Shown here: piece after piece, positions 16,815-25,534 of the stretch
How the letters are laid out: every line of letters starts with the position of its first letter
Numbering within the stretch: position 1 is the first letter of the stretch
Assembly: GCA_904501625.1 (NCBI GenBank)
Contig: CAJGBR010000012.1
Span: 1 to 36,395, forward strand
DNA from: an uncultured Rikenellaceae bacterium
GTDB taxonomy: Bacteria > Bacteroidota > Bacteroidia > Bacteroidales > Rikenellaceae
Direction: 5' to 3'
Length of the DNA: 36,395 bases
Position numbers and translations under genes: made by a program
The notes under the pieces: model-generated
Told to the model about the DNA's origin: nothing
The model's database searches: none
What the model saw: the letters and a program-made list of their open reading frames with translations, nothing else

Positions 16815-17609
16815 ATGTCTCATATAGAGGCCCTGTTATTGGGAATATTGCAAGGACTGACTGAGTTTCTTCCTGTCAGTAGCAGTGGACATCTTGAAAT
16901 TGCTAACCATCTTCTCGGTATAAATGCAGAGACTAATCTGGCATTTACGACTGCTGTTCACGCTGGAACTGTATTCAGTACCATTGTCGTGTTGCGTCGT
17001 GAAATCTGGGGTATTATTAAAGGTGTAGTGAGCTTTAAAATGACTCCTGAGACTCAATTGTTTCTTAGGTTGCTTGTGTCGGCAGTGCCAATTCTGATTG
17101 TGGGGCTACTGCTGAAGGATCAGGTTGAAGCTCTGTTCGGAGGATCGTTGTTGGTCGTAGGACTGATGTTAATTCTGACGGCAATATTGTTGACAGTATC
17201 ACATTATGCTCCGCAACAGAATAAGGACGTTTCGATACTTAGAGCGTTGATAATCGGAATCGGTCAGGCGTTGGCTGTTATGCCTGGATTGTCGCGTTCG
17301 GGTACGACTATCTCGACGGGGCTTATGCTGGGAGTGAAACGTGAAAATGTCGCTAAATTCTCATTCTTGATGGTTATTATCCCGATTGTGGGAGCAACTT
17401 TCCTCGAAGTGTTGAATGGCGATTTCGGAAGCGGAGACAATTCTCTACCTTGGAGTGTCGTAGCCGTTGGATTTTTCTCGGCATTTTTGTCAGGTCTGCT
17501 TGCCTGCAAAGCAATGATTCGATTGGTCAGTCGTAGCCATATGTTGTGGTTCGCATTGTATTGTCTTGTGGTCGGTGGTGCGATAACTATTTATAACTTA
17601 ATCGGATAG
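16815..17609 (+). CDS. uppP: Undecaprenyl-diphosphatase (BacA type)
   Basis: Dephosphorylates undecaprenyl diphosphate on the outer face of the membrane to recycle the lipid carrier of peptidoglycan synthesis; loss gives bacitracin sensitivity. At 264 residues it has the family length and both active-site motifs, LTEFLPVSSSGHLE (15-28) and PGLSRSGTTIS (157-167), embedded in a multi-helix membrane protein. It is tightly packed in the operon, with 2 bp on each side, and shares transcription with ftsX and truB. Confidence 0.97.
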   Translation: MSHIEALLLGILQGLTEFLPVSSSGHLEIANHLLGINAETNLAFTTAVHAGTVFSTIVVLRREIWGIIKGVVSFKMTPETQLFLRLLVSAVPILIVGLLLKDQVEALFGGSLLVVGLMLILTAILLTVSHYAPQQNKDVSILRALIIGIGQALAVMPGLSRSGTTISTGLMLGVKRENVAKFSFLMVIIPIVGATFLEVLNGDFGSGDNSLPWSVVAVGFFSAFLSGLLACKAMIRLVSRSHMLWFALYCLVVGGAITIYNLIG

Positions 17610-17611
17610 AA

Positions 17612-18316
17612 ATGTTTGATAGAGATAAATTCGAAGCTGAGGGAATGGTCTTGTCTGTTGACAAACCATACAGATGGACATCGACAGATGTCGTTCGAAA
17701 GGTGAAAGCACTGTTGCGTCAGGCCGGGTACCCAAAGGCAAAGGTGGGGCACGCCGGAACACTTGATCCTCTAGCTACAGGAGTATTGCTGGTATGTGTC
17801 GGACGTGCAACTAAACGCAACGATTCACTCCAAGCAGAAGAGAAAGAGTATGTGGCAGAGATAGAACTCGGAGCAACTACACCGAGTTACGACCTTGAAA
17901 AAGAGATTGATGCACGTTATCCGATAGAACATATCACCGAGGAATTATTGAGAAGTGAGGTTGAACGAATGTTGGGCGAGCAGATGCAACTGCCACCAAT
18001 CTATTCTGCCAAATATATTGATGGTCGTCGTGCATATGAATATGCTCGTGAAGGGTTAGAGGTAGAGATCAAGCGTTCGAAAATTACGATTCACGAAATA
18101 GAAATTTTAGAGTTTGAACTGCCACGTGTAGTCTTGAGAATCAGGTGCAGTAAAGGTACTTATATCAGATCTATAGCTCGTGATTTGGGAGAAGCTCTCA
18201 AAAGTGGTGCTCACTTGACAGGTCTGCGACGTACACGTTCCGGTAATTTTCTGGTAGAAGAGTCTCTTTCGTTGGAAAATGTAGAAAAAATTATTTCAGA
18301 AATGAAACAAATTTGA
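17612..18316 (+). CDS. truB: tRNA pseudouridine-55 synthase
   Basis: Makes pseudouridine 55 in the T-arm of tRNAs. The 234-residue protein has the catalytic motif GHAGTLDPLATGVL with the nucleophile Asp at residue 52. It also has the KPYRWTSTDVV head and KGTYIRSIARDLG further on, which is characteristic of TruB. It is short at the C-terminus and lacks a separate PUA domain, which is common in this phylum. It lies 2 bp after uppP; queA follows after 75 bp. Confidence 0.96.
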   Translation: MFDRDKFEAEGMVLSVDKPYRWTSTDVVRKVKALLRQAGYPKAKVGHAGTLDPLATGVLLVCVGRATKRNDSLQAEEKEYVAEIELGATTPSYDLEKEIDARYPIEHITEELLRSEVERMLGEQMQLPPIYSAKYIDGRRAYEYAREGLEVEIKRSKITIHEIEILEFELPRVVLRIRCSKGTYIRSIARDLGEALKSGAHLTGLRRTRSGNFLVEESLSLENVEKIISEMKQI

Positions 18317-18391
18317 TTTTTCTTCGTAATTTTATTAGTTGTTACTTTTTGAAAGTGAACTGAAATATAACAATTTGTCTTATTTTTTAGG

Positions 18392-19441
18392 ATGAAATTA
18401 TCACAATACACCTACGCATTTAAACCGGATATGCTCGCTAAATATCCGGCAGAAAACCGTGATGAAGCAAGATTGTTGGTGCTGCATCGTAAGAACGGAA
18501 AAATCGAACATAAACTTTTTCGTGAAGTAATAGATTATTTCAAGGAACACGACGTATTTATAATGAATAATACGAAGGTATTCCCAGCACGTCTGTATGG
18601 TAATAAAGAAAAGACAGGTGCCGAAATCGAAATTTTTTTGCTCCGCGAACTTAATAAAGAGTTGAGATTGTGGGACGTACTTGTTGATCCGGCACGCAAA
18701 ATCAGAATCGGAAATAAATTGTATTTCGGCGATGACGATCGAATGGTTGCCGAAGTTATTGATAATACAACATCTCGCGGTCGAACTCTCAGATTCTTGT
18801 TTGATGGCGATTATGATGAGTTTAAACAGACGTTGTATTCGTTGGGTGAGATGCCACTGCCGAGATGGGTGCGTGAAAAAGTCGAGCCGATAGATGCAGA
18901 ACGTTACCAGACAATCTATGCCAAGAATGAGGGTGCCGTGGCAGCTCCGACTGCAGGATTGCACTTCAGCCCTCACTTGCTCAAACGTTTGGAAATCAAA
19001 GGTATAAATGTGGCCGAGATTACACTTCACGTTGGACTCGGCAATTTCCGTATGGTTGATGTCGAAGATTTGACCAAACATAAAATGGACTCAGAACAGT
19101 TTATCATCGATCCGAAAGCAGCAGAAATCGTAAACAAGGCTAAGGAATTGGATCGTAAAGTTTGTGCCATCGGAACTACCACAATGCGTGCAATCGAAAG
19201 TTCAGTTGCTCCCAATGGCCGACTCAAACCTAATGAAGGCTGGACAAATAAATTTATATTTGATCCGTATGAATTCTCGGTGGCAAACTGTATGATTACC
19301 AACTTCCATCTGCCGTATACAACCCAACTGATGATGGTGTCGGCATTCACAGGTTATGAAACTTTGATGAAGGCTTACGGAGTAGCTGCCGCTGAGGGCT
19401 ATAAGTTTGGAACATATGGCGATGCGATGTTAATCCTTTAG
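18392..19441 (+). CDS. queA: S-adenosylmethionine:tRNA ribosyltransferase-isomerase
   Basis: Transfers and rearranges the ribosyl part of SAM onto 7-aminomethyl-7-deazaguanine in tRNA to form epoxyqueuosine. The 349-residue protein matches QueA throughout: DVFIMNNTKVFPARL, VAAPTAGLHFS, ITLHVGLGNFR, GTTTMRAIES and NFHLPYTTQLMMVSAF. The start ATG 18392 gives MKLSQYTYAF. It probably belongs to the ftsX-uppP-truB operon; I see no exact TAnnTTTG box in the 75-bp gap. The next promoter follows directly after its stop. Confidence 0.97.
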   Translation: MKLSQYTYAFKPDMLAKYPAENRDEARLLVLHRKNGKIEHKLFREVIDYFKEHDVFIMNNTKVFPARLYGNKEKTGAEIEIFLLRELNKELRLWDVLVDPARKIRIGNKLYFGDDDRMVAEVIDNTTSRGRTLRFLFDGDYDEFKQTLYSLGEMPLPRWVREKVEPIDAERYQTIYAKNEGAVAAPTAGLHFSPHLLKRLEIKGINVAEITLHVGLGNFRMVDVEDLTKHKMDSEQFIIDPKAAEIVNKAKELDRKVCAIGTTTMRAIESSVAPNGRLKPNEGWTNKFIFDPYEFSVANCMITNFHLPYTTQLMMVSAFTGYETLMKAYGVAAAEGYKFGTYGDAMLIL

Positions 19442-19452
19442 AGAATTTTTTG

Positions 19453-19460
19453 TATTTTTG
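19453..19460 (+). promoter_or_regulatory. -7 box (TATTTTTG) for the starch-synthase-like gene
   Basis: TATTTTTG matches TAnnTTTG 34 nt before ATG 19495. The palindrome GGGTTAACCC (19467-19476) sits at the predicted start of transcription. Confidence 0.65.
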
Positions 19461-19494
19461 CAATAGGGGTTAACCCTAATTCTGAGCAGAAATT

Positions 19495-20307
19495 ATGGAT
19501 AATAATAGAATATTATACGTTTGTCAGGAGATAGTTCCGTATCTTCCTGAAAATGAGATGTCATTGCTGAGTAGAAAGTTGCCTCAAGCAATACAGGAAA
19601 AAGGAATGGAGATCAGAACTTTTATGCCTCGTTTTGGTGCGATAAATGAACGCCGAAACCAGTTGCACGAAGTTATTCGCCTTTCAGGAATGAATCTGAT
19701 TATTGATGACAACGACCATCAGTTGATTATTAAAGTTGCGTCAATCCCGTCAGCACGAGTACAGATTTATTTCATTGACAATGATGAGTATTTCCAAAGA
19801 AAGGCCATCGTCTTTGATGAACATGGCAATTTGTTGCCTGATGACGATGAACGTGCGATATTCTTTGCACGAGGCGTACTCGAAACAGTGAAAAAACTGA
19901 GATGGTCTCCCAATTTGGTACATTGTATTGGTTGGTTTACAGCAGTCGTGCCTCTCTATCTCAAACGAATCTTTGCAGACGATCCGATCTTCTCAAACGT
20001 GAAGGTTGTTGTCTCTTTGTACAACAATGGTTTCGAGGGAAGTCTTAATAAGAATATGCGTGCAAAGATTGAGAGTGAGGGTGTGAAAGATCAGGAATTG
20101 TCGTTGCTAGATGATCCTACGTATGAAAATTTGATGAAATTTGTGATAAAATATTCAGACGGCATTGTTTATGCAGGAGATCAGATTGCTCCCGAACTCG
20201 TGTCGTTTATTGAGTCCGAGGGCAAACCAGTGCTTGTTTGCAATAGCCAATCGGACGATTATGCTGAACGTTATCACGAATTTTATCAGAAGATATTGCA
20301 GTTGTAG
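19495..20307 (+). CDS. Starch/glycogen synthase N-terminal-domain protein (half-length)
   Basis: A 270-residue protein resembling only the N-terminal Rossmann domain (Glyco_transf_5) of GT5 starch/glycogen synthases. It has a beta-alpha start (RILYVCQEIVPYLP), FMPRFGAINERR, a NDEYFQRK segment and VHCIGWFTAVVPLYLKR, the counterpart of the 'H.H.W' region. The C-terminal GT-B half that binds ADP-glucose is absent, although family members are nearly 500 residues. This short form is a conserved Bacteroidota gene commonly followed by a DUF4270 lipoprotein, so it is probably not a recent truncation. Catalysis as a full synthase seems unlikely. Its last 47 bases overlap the start of the lipoprotein gene. 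Confidence 0.85.
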   Translation: MDNNRILYVCQEIVPYLPENEMSLLSRKLPQAIQEKGMEIRTFMPRFGAINERRNQLHEVIRLSGMNLIIDDNDHQLIIKVASIPSARVQIYFIDNDEYFQRKAIVFDEHGNLLPDDDERAIFFARGVLETVKKLRWSPNLVHCIGWFTAVVPLYLKRIFADDPIFSNVKVVVSLYNNGFEGSLNKNMRAKIESEGVKDQELSLLDDPTYENLMKFVIKYSDGIVYAGDQIAPELVSFIESEGKPVLVCNSQSDDYAERYHEFYQKILQL

Positions 20308-21649
20308 AGATGTAGTTCGCATCGGACTGTGGTGTGCGGTGGCACTATGTGGTGGGTGTAATATTAGAGATTCCGAACTCGGAGAGAGTCTGATTCCTGA
20401 CAATCAGTTGATGTACACCGAGGTAGATAGTTCGATGACAATCAAAACATATATTCTTAGTGGCGATACACTCGCCACTAATCGTTGTGGGGCTTTTTAT
20501 TGGGGAGCCAAGAACGATGATTGTGGAGTAATGAAAGCCGAGTTTGCTGCACAATTTTCGGTTGAAGGGGTTGTAGATGAGTTGTCAAAAGGCAAAGTTG
20601 AGGTAGATTCATTGACCATTACTTTGGCAGTGAAGGGAACTTTGGGTGAGTGTGAGGGCAGACAACAGATGTCGATATATACTCTGAAGGAGAGATTGTA
20701 TAGAGATTCGGTCTATTATTCTGATTATGATGTTGAGGGGTTGATGCAGGATTTGTTGGGAAACTTTTGTGTATCTGGTAACCCTTCAAAGTATACGTAT
20801 AAAGTGTATGACGTTCGGCAGAGGACCGATTCTCTGGTAGTCAGGTGGGTGGAAAAATTGATTGATACGGCAAATTACAGTAGTGATTCAACGTTTTATT
20901 CTGTGTTTCCCGGTCTCGGATTCAAGCGGAGTATGCCGAATTACGGTGCAGTTTATGAAATTGACCCCGAGCAGAGTTATATGACGTTGTACTATAAGTC
21001 GGTTGGCAGTGTGGCTGATATTACACGAAGTGTGAAGTATTCATTCTCACAGAGAGGAAATTCAGCTAATGCAGGAGTAAGCCACATTGAGTATGATTAT
21101 TCTGATGCGAAGTTTATCCGTTGTACTGATTCAACGGGTCTTGTTGAGGCAGAGTATTGTACTGTTCAGACGCTGGGCGGAATGAAGAGTTTGTTCGAAA
21201 TCAGTGGCCGACAACTCGAAACATTGAAACATCGAGTGATTGCACAGGGTTACCAAAATGTAGCAATAAATCGTGCAGTGCTGACATTTAGTACAATAAT
21301 GCCAACAGATTCGGCAATTGAACAGGCATTGAACCAGATAGGATTGTATGATTTTTATAGAGGTTATTTGTCTGAGTATGATGCTGTTGAGATGGATAAG
21401 CAACCAAAGAAAATGGTGCTGAATCGTGTTAACGGGAGCTATTCAGTTGATTTAACCTCGGAGATTGTCAAGATGATGCGAGATGGTGATAGTGTTAGAA
21501 GAATCGTAATGGCTTCGATTCCGGGATATAATCAGTATGGATTACAACAGGTGATTGTTGGTGGTGGAGGAGCAAAAGTGAGGGGACCGAAACTAAAAAT
21601 TAAGTTTACATCAATCGGTAAATTTAAGGATTATCAGCCTGAAGAATAA
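20261..21649 (+). CDS. DUF4270-type lipoprotein
   Basis: A 462-residue predicted lipoprotein. The head MLNVITNFIRRYCSC is basic, followed by a hydrophobic run and a lipobox-like LCGGC (about 28-32). NIRDSELGESLIPDN then matches the typical DUF4270 beginning (D..E.G.sliP). The rest is beta-rich with Tyr, Ser and Asp. The frame is open further upstream, but only ATG 20261 gives a usable lipoprotein signal; it overlaps the starch-synthase-like gene by 47 nt in another frame. The family is of unknown function and outer-membrane anchored. The association with the upstream GT5-half protein is recurrent in Bacteroidota. Confidence 0.83.
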   Translation: MLNVITNFIRRYCSCRDVVRIGLWCAVALCGGCNIRDSELGESLIPDNQLMYTEVDSSMTIKTYILSGDTLATNRCGAFYWGAKNDDCGVMKAEFAAQFSVEGVVDELSKGKVEVDSLTITLAVKGTLGECEGRQQMSIYTLKERLYRDSVYYSDYDVEGLMQDLLGNFCVSGNPSKYTYKVYDVRQRTDSLVVRWVEKLIDTANYSSDSTFYSVFPGLGFKRSMPNYGAVYEIDPEQSYMTLYYKSVGSVADITRSVKYSFSQRGNSANAGVSHIEYDYSDAKFIRCTDSTGLVEAEYCTVQTLGGMKSLFEISGRQLETLKHRVIAQGYQNVAINRAVLTFSTIMPTDSAIEQALNQIGLYDFYRGYLSEYDAVEMDKQPKKMVLNRVNGSYSVDLTSEIVKMMRDGDSVRRIVMASIPGYNQYGLQQVIVGGGGAKVRGPKLKIKFTSIGKFKDYQPEE

Positions 21650-21697
21650 TCATCTTTAGGTTTTGTTTTAGGAATGTTAATTGGATGATATTTGATA

Positions 21698-24070
21698 ATG
21701 GGGAAGAACCTTGTGATAGTAGAGTCGCCTGCAAAAGCGAAGACTATTGAGAAATTTTTAGGGGCAGATTTTGTCGTGAAATCGAGTTTCGGACACATCT
21801 GTGATCTTGCAAAGAAGGGATTGGGTATTGATGTCGAGAATAATTTCGAACCCCAATATGAAATCAGTGAAGATAAACGAGTGGTTGTCGCTGATCTTAA
21901 AAAGGCTGCGGATAAGGCCCAGACCGTATGGCTGGCTTCCGATGAAGACCGCGAAGGAGAGGCCATTGCGTGGCATTTGTTCAATGTCTTGGAACTTGAC
22001 CCTCAAAAGACAAAACGAATTGTCTTTCACGAAATTACAAAAAATGCAATACTTCAGGCCATAGATAATCCCCGTTCAATAGATATGAATATTGTCAATG
22101 CTCAGCAGGCTCGTCGTGTCCTCGATAGGTTGGTGGGTTTTGAACTTTCCCCAATTCTGTGGAAAAAGATTAAGCCGGCATTGTCTGCAGGCCGTGTTCA
22201 GTCGGTGGCGGTGAGATTGATTGCAGAACGTGAAAGAGAAATTCAGCAATTTATCCCTGAAGAGTATTACCGTACAGTAGGCGATTTCTCGACAACAGAA
22301 GGTGTTGCTTTCAAAGCCGAATTGAATGAACGTTTGTCAGATGAAGGAAGTGCCCGCAGTCTGCTGGAACAATGCAGAGAATCTGCATTTAAGGTGGAAT
22401 CTGTTGATAAAAAACCTGCAAAACGTTCTCCGGCTCCACCATTTACGACATCGACGCTTCAACAAGAGGCGAGTCGCCGCTTGGGAATGCCCGTGAGTCG
22501 AGTGATGTCAATAGCACAAAAACTCTATGAGGCCGGTTTGATTACATATATGCGTACCGACTCGTTAAATCTGTCGACTCAAGCAATAGCTGCAATAAAA
22601 CAGGAGATTATTAAAGATTTCGGCGAAGAATATTTGCACGTAAGAAATTATAAAACAACCTCTAAAGGAGCACAGGAGGCTCACGAAGCGATCAGACCGA
22701 CATACTTCGAGAATCGTAATCCGCAGCTGGCACCACAAGAAAAACGTCTTTATGATTTGATATGGAAACGTGCTGTTGCCTCACAAATGGAAGATGCCAA
22801 ACTTGAACGAACAATTGCCAAGATTTCGATATCTAATTGTGACAGGTATCTGTTCCACGCAGAGGGCGAAGTAGTTACCTTCGACGGATTCATCAAACTG
22901 CACGGAGAAACTAAAGATGATGATGGTGCAGAAAACGAAAATGGCAGACTGCCAAAACTGACTGTCGGAGAATTGTTGAGAATGGAGAATATTACCTCGA
23001 CTCAGCGATATGCAAATTCGGTATCAAGATATAGCGAAGCTACGTTGGTGAAAAAACTTGAAGACCTTGGAATCGGTCGTCCGTCAACCTATGCTCCGAC
23101 CATCTCAACCATAGTTCAGCGAGGATATGTCGTGAGAAACTCTATCGAAGGCAAAAGCCGTGTCATTAGCAAACTGGTATTGAAAAATGGTGTGGTTAAG
23201 CAGAGTATGCAGACTGAAAAGTATGGTGCTGAAAAAAATAAATTGTTGCCGACAGATATCGGACTCATTGTGAATGACTATTTGGCTGAAAATTTTGTTG
23301 ATATTATGGACTATAATTTTACAGCAAAGGTCGAAAAAGAGTTTGATGATATAGCCGATGGTAATATCGTGTGGAGTAAGATGATAGATAATTTCTATAA
23401 TAAGTTCCATATCACGGTTAACTCGGCTCTTGAGAGCAAGAATCGTCAGTCTACAACTCGTGAGCTGGGAACTGACCCGAATACGGGGAAACGTGTCTAC
23501 GCAAAAGTAGGTAAATTTGGTCCCTATGTCCAACTCGGTGAAAACGAAGATGAATCAGGTGAAAAACCTCAATATGCAAATATCAGTGGGGGGTTGCTCG
23601 TGGCAACTATTACACTTGAGGAGGCATTAGAATTGTTCAGACTGCCGAGAACATTAGGCGAATTTGAAGATAAAGTTGTTGTAGTAAGTGTCGGTCGTTT
23701 CGGTCCGTATATTCGTCATGATGGCAAATTTGTATCTCTGCCCAAGAGTGACAGTCCGTATGCCGTAACCCTTGAACGTGCAATAGAACTGATTGAGGCT
23801 AAGCGAATTGCTGATGAACAACGTCACCTGAAGAAATTTGTAGAATCAGATGATTTGGAAATTATGAATGGACGTTGGGGTGCATATATTGCATATGATG
23901 GAAAGAATTATAAATTGCCAAAGAATGTTGATATTCAGGCATTAAGCTATGACGAGTGTCTTAAGATTATTGAGTCTCAACAGAAAATAGATTCTGATAT
24001 GAAGTCTCCGAAGAGAGATGTGACAAAGAGTCGTGCCAAAAAGAGAACAAAGGGTAGTAGTGCTAAATAG
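21698..24070 (+). CDS. topA: DNA topoisomerase I
   Basis: A type IA topoisomerase that relaxes negative supercoils. The 790-residue protein starts with the TOPRIM domain (NLVIVESPAKAKTIEKFLG; DEDREGEAIAWH). It continues with the catalytic domain, nucleophile Tyr at residue 284 in GLITYMRTDS, and PFTTSTLQQEASRRLG. It ends with Topo_C repeats (GRFGPYIRHDGKF, GRWGAYIAYDGKN) and a basic Lys/Arg tail. There are no zinc-ribbon domains, unlike E. coli TopA. The start is ATG 21698 (MGKNLVIV). The 3' end overlaps the convergent SDR gene by 8 nt, and its likely terminator lies inside that gene (24116-24147). Confidence 0.97.
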   Translation: MGKNLVIVESPAKAKTIEKFLGADFVVKSSFGHICDLAKKGLGIDVENNFEPQYEISEDKRVVVADLKKAADKAQTVWLASDEDREGEAIAWHLFNVLELDPQKTKRIVFHEITKNAILQAIDNPRSIDMNIVNAQQARRVLDRLVGFELSPILWKKIKPALSAGRVQSVAVRLIAEREREIQQFIPEEYYRTVGDFSTTEGVAFKAELNERLSDEGSARSLLEQCRESAFKVESVDKKPAKRSPAPPFTTSTLQQEASRRLGMPVSRVMSIAQKLYEAGLITYMRTDSLNLSTQAIAAIKQEIIKDFGEEYLHVRNYKTTSKGAQEAHEAIRPTYFENRNPQLAPQEKRLYDLIWKRAVASQMEDAKLERTIAKISISNCDRYLFHAEGEVVTFDGFIKLHGETKDDDGAENENGRLPKLTVGELLRMENITSTQRYANSVSRYSEATLVKKLEDLGIGRPSTYAPTISTIVQRGYVVRNSIEGKSRVISKLVLKNGVVKQSMQTEKYGAEKNKLLPTDIGLIVNDYLAENFVDIMDYNFTAKVEKEFDDIADGNIVWSKMIDNFYNKFHITVNSALESKNRQSTTRELGTDPNTGKRVYAKVGKFGPYVQLGENEDESGEKPQYANISGGLLVATITLEEALELFRLPRTLGEFEDKVVVVSVGRFGPYIRHDGKFVSLPKSDSPYAVTLERAIELIEAKRIADEQRHLKKFVESDDLEIMNGRWGAYIAYDGKNYKLPKNVDIQALSYDECLKIIESQQKIDSDMKSPKRDVTKSRAKKRTKGSSAK

Positions 24071-25091
24071 AGCCTAATCGATATTCTTTTATAAGATAAT
24101 TCAATGTGTCTTCTAACGACCGGTATTCAAAACCGGTCGTCTTTTTTAATAGAGAGCTGCCGTAAGCGCTGCGACTTGTGATTGATCGAACCATATGTTT
24201 CGAGAATTTTTGCTGACGGAAGGTAATCGCAGCTACTATAGCCTCAATGTTTGATATTGCGTATAGAACTTGGCGAGAACATTTGATATGAGGTGGTTTA
24301 TTGCCAAGCTGTTCTGCCAATTTTGACATCAATTCGAAGTGAGATAGGTTGTGAGCAGATATGAGGTAACGTTGTCCATAGGCTTCGGGTGTTTCTGCTA
24401 ATAGTATTGATGCTTGAGCTACGTCTCGAACATCTACATAGCCACTTGCTCCATCTGTGTAGAACGGAAACTTATGGGATACAAGATCGAGAATTGTGGC
24501 TACCGATGATGAGTTGCGATCACCGAGTCCAAGTATTACAGCCGGGTTGACAATTACACAATTAAGTCCGCTTCTGATTCCTCTCCAGACTTGGTTTTCA
24601 GAGTAGAATTTGCTTTTTGCGTATGGGTTCCAACTGCTGACATTGCGAGCAAATGAACTTTCATCGGTCAATTGTGGATATTCTCGGCTCTCAAATGTCG
24701 CAATACTGCTCATATGGACCATAACCCGAATCTTTTGTCTTATTCCGCAGTCGACCAAAACTGATGTAATTCGAGTATTGGTCTCGATCATTTCTTGTCC
24801 GTTGCCAGAACCTAATGCTACTTGTGCAGCACAATGAATCAGAATATCTCCTTCGTTAAGCAATTCGTTTACTTCGTGAGGGTTGCAGAGTTCTACGTCG
24901 CAGGTGACAACAGATGACGCATCGACATTCATTGATTTCATTTTCAATCTGAATTTATCGGCGGCTTGTGCTGAACGTACCGTAACCACGATATTTCGAT
25001 AACCTCGAGTAAGCAGTTCAGCTACGATGTGTGAGCCGACCATTCCCGAAGCTCCCGTTACAACAACTCTATTTGAAGTCATATTGCTCAT
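24063..25091 (-). CDS. NAD-dependent epimerase/dehydratase (extended SDR)
   Basis: A 342-residue Rossmann-fold oxidoreductase. It has the nucleotide-binding motif TGASGMVGS (12-20), the SDR region HMSSIAT (126-132) and the active-site pair Y157xxxK161 (YAKSK). HCAAQVALG and the C-terminal GFEYRSLEDT fit the extended SDR family, near dihydroflavonol-reductase/3-beta-HSD-like members. The substrate is unknown. Two starts are possible (25091, MSN; or 25082, MTSNRVVV); the first leaves a 2-bp gap to the upstream UPF0306 gene. It is the third gene of the M23-UPF0306-SDR operon. Its 3' end overlaps topA and carries topA's terminator hairpin within coding sequence. Confidence 0.88.
   Translation of the reverse strand: MSNMTSNRVVVTGASGMVGSHIVAELLTRGYRNIVVTVRSAQAADKFRLKMKSMNVDASSVVTCDVELCNPHEVNELLNEGDILIHCAAQVALGSGNGQEMIETNTRITSVLVDCGIRQKIRVMVHMSSIATFESREYPQLTDESSFARNVSSWNPYAKSKFYSENQVWRGIRSGLNCVIVNPAVILGLGDRNSSSVATILDLVSHKFPFYTDGASGYVDVRDVAQASILLAETPEAYGQRYLISAHNLSHFELMSKLAEQLGNKPPHIKCSRQVLYAISNIEAIVAAITFRQQKFSKHMVRSITSRSAYGSSLLKKTTGFEYRSLEDTLNYLIKEYRLGSI
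24116..24147 (+). terminator. topA terminator inside the convergent SDR gene
   Basis: ACGACCGGT (24116-24124) and ACCGGTCGT (24132-24140) form a perfect 9-bp GC-rich stem with a 7-nt loop. A six-T run (24142-24147) follows on the plus strand. It is 46 nt after the topA stop and lies within codons for TTGFEYRS of the minus-strand gene. Confidence 0.8.
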
Positions 25092-25093
25092 AA

Positions 25094-25534
25094 TCAGTGT
25101 TTGTGCCAGATTAGTTTTTTGCCAAATCCTAAACGATTGTCGGTCATCTTGACAAAATCAAGTTCAATAACCCAGAGTTTGGGCTCGGAGAATGCTGCAT
25201 ACGGAAATCGTCGGTAGTAAGCCTTACGGGCTGCAACCTGATGAGCCGATTCTTCGATTCGTATCATTTGACCGCAAAATTGCACTCCTTGAATCTTGCC
25301 GATGATTTTTGTTTCTAATGCGATGGTGCCGCTTATTCGGTTGTTTTTCAGAACATTGGCAATGTGTGTAGTGTCATCTGCCGAGTTTATTACAAATGCA
25401 TTAAACTCCTCCATATAGGCATAGAACGCAGTTGCACAATAGGGCATATTGTCAGCCACAGTTGCTAATCCTAATATGTGATGTTCGTTAAGAAATGATC
25501 TTATGCGAGTGTCTAAAAGTCTATTTTGTTCCAT
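25094..25534 (-). CDS. UPF0306 / pyridoxamine-phosphate-oxidase-like flavin-fold protein
   Basis: A 146-residue protein with the split-barrel FMN-binding fold pattern: NEHHILGLATVADNMPYCATAFYAY, then FVINSADDTTHIANVL and GTIALETKIIGKIQGVQFCG. It resembles the YhbP/UPF0306 group rather than true PdxH. Its substrate is unknown. It overlaps the upstream M23 gene by 14 nt and is followed after 2 bp by the SDR gene, so the three are surely co-transcribed. The start at 25534 (MEQNRLLDTRI) is the only one giving the whole domain. Confidence 0.85.
   Translation of the reverse strand: MEQNRLLDTRIRSFLNEHHILGLATVADNMPYCATAFYAYMEEFNAFVINSADDTTHIANVLKNNRISGTIALETKIIGKIQGVQFCGQMIRIEESAHQVAARKAYYRRFPYAAFSEPKLWVIELDFVKMTDNRLGFGKKLIWHKH

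Noticed and set aside
18401..19081. A 226-codon open frame on the minus strand inside queA
   Set aside because: It is antisense to a gene with full QueA motifs, has low-complexity shadow composition and no promoter or family resemblance.
21698..24070. topA lacking zinc-ribbon domains as a possible truncation
   Set aside because: The protein ends in Topo_C repeats and a basic tail, a normal form outside Proteobacteria, and the frame is intact.
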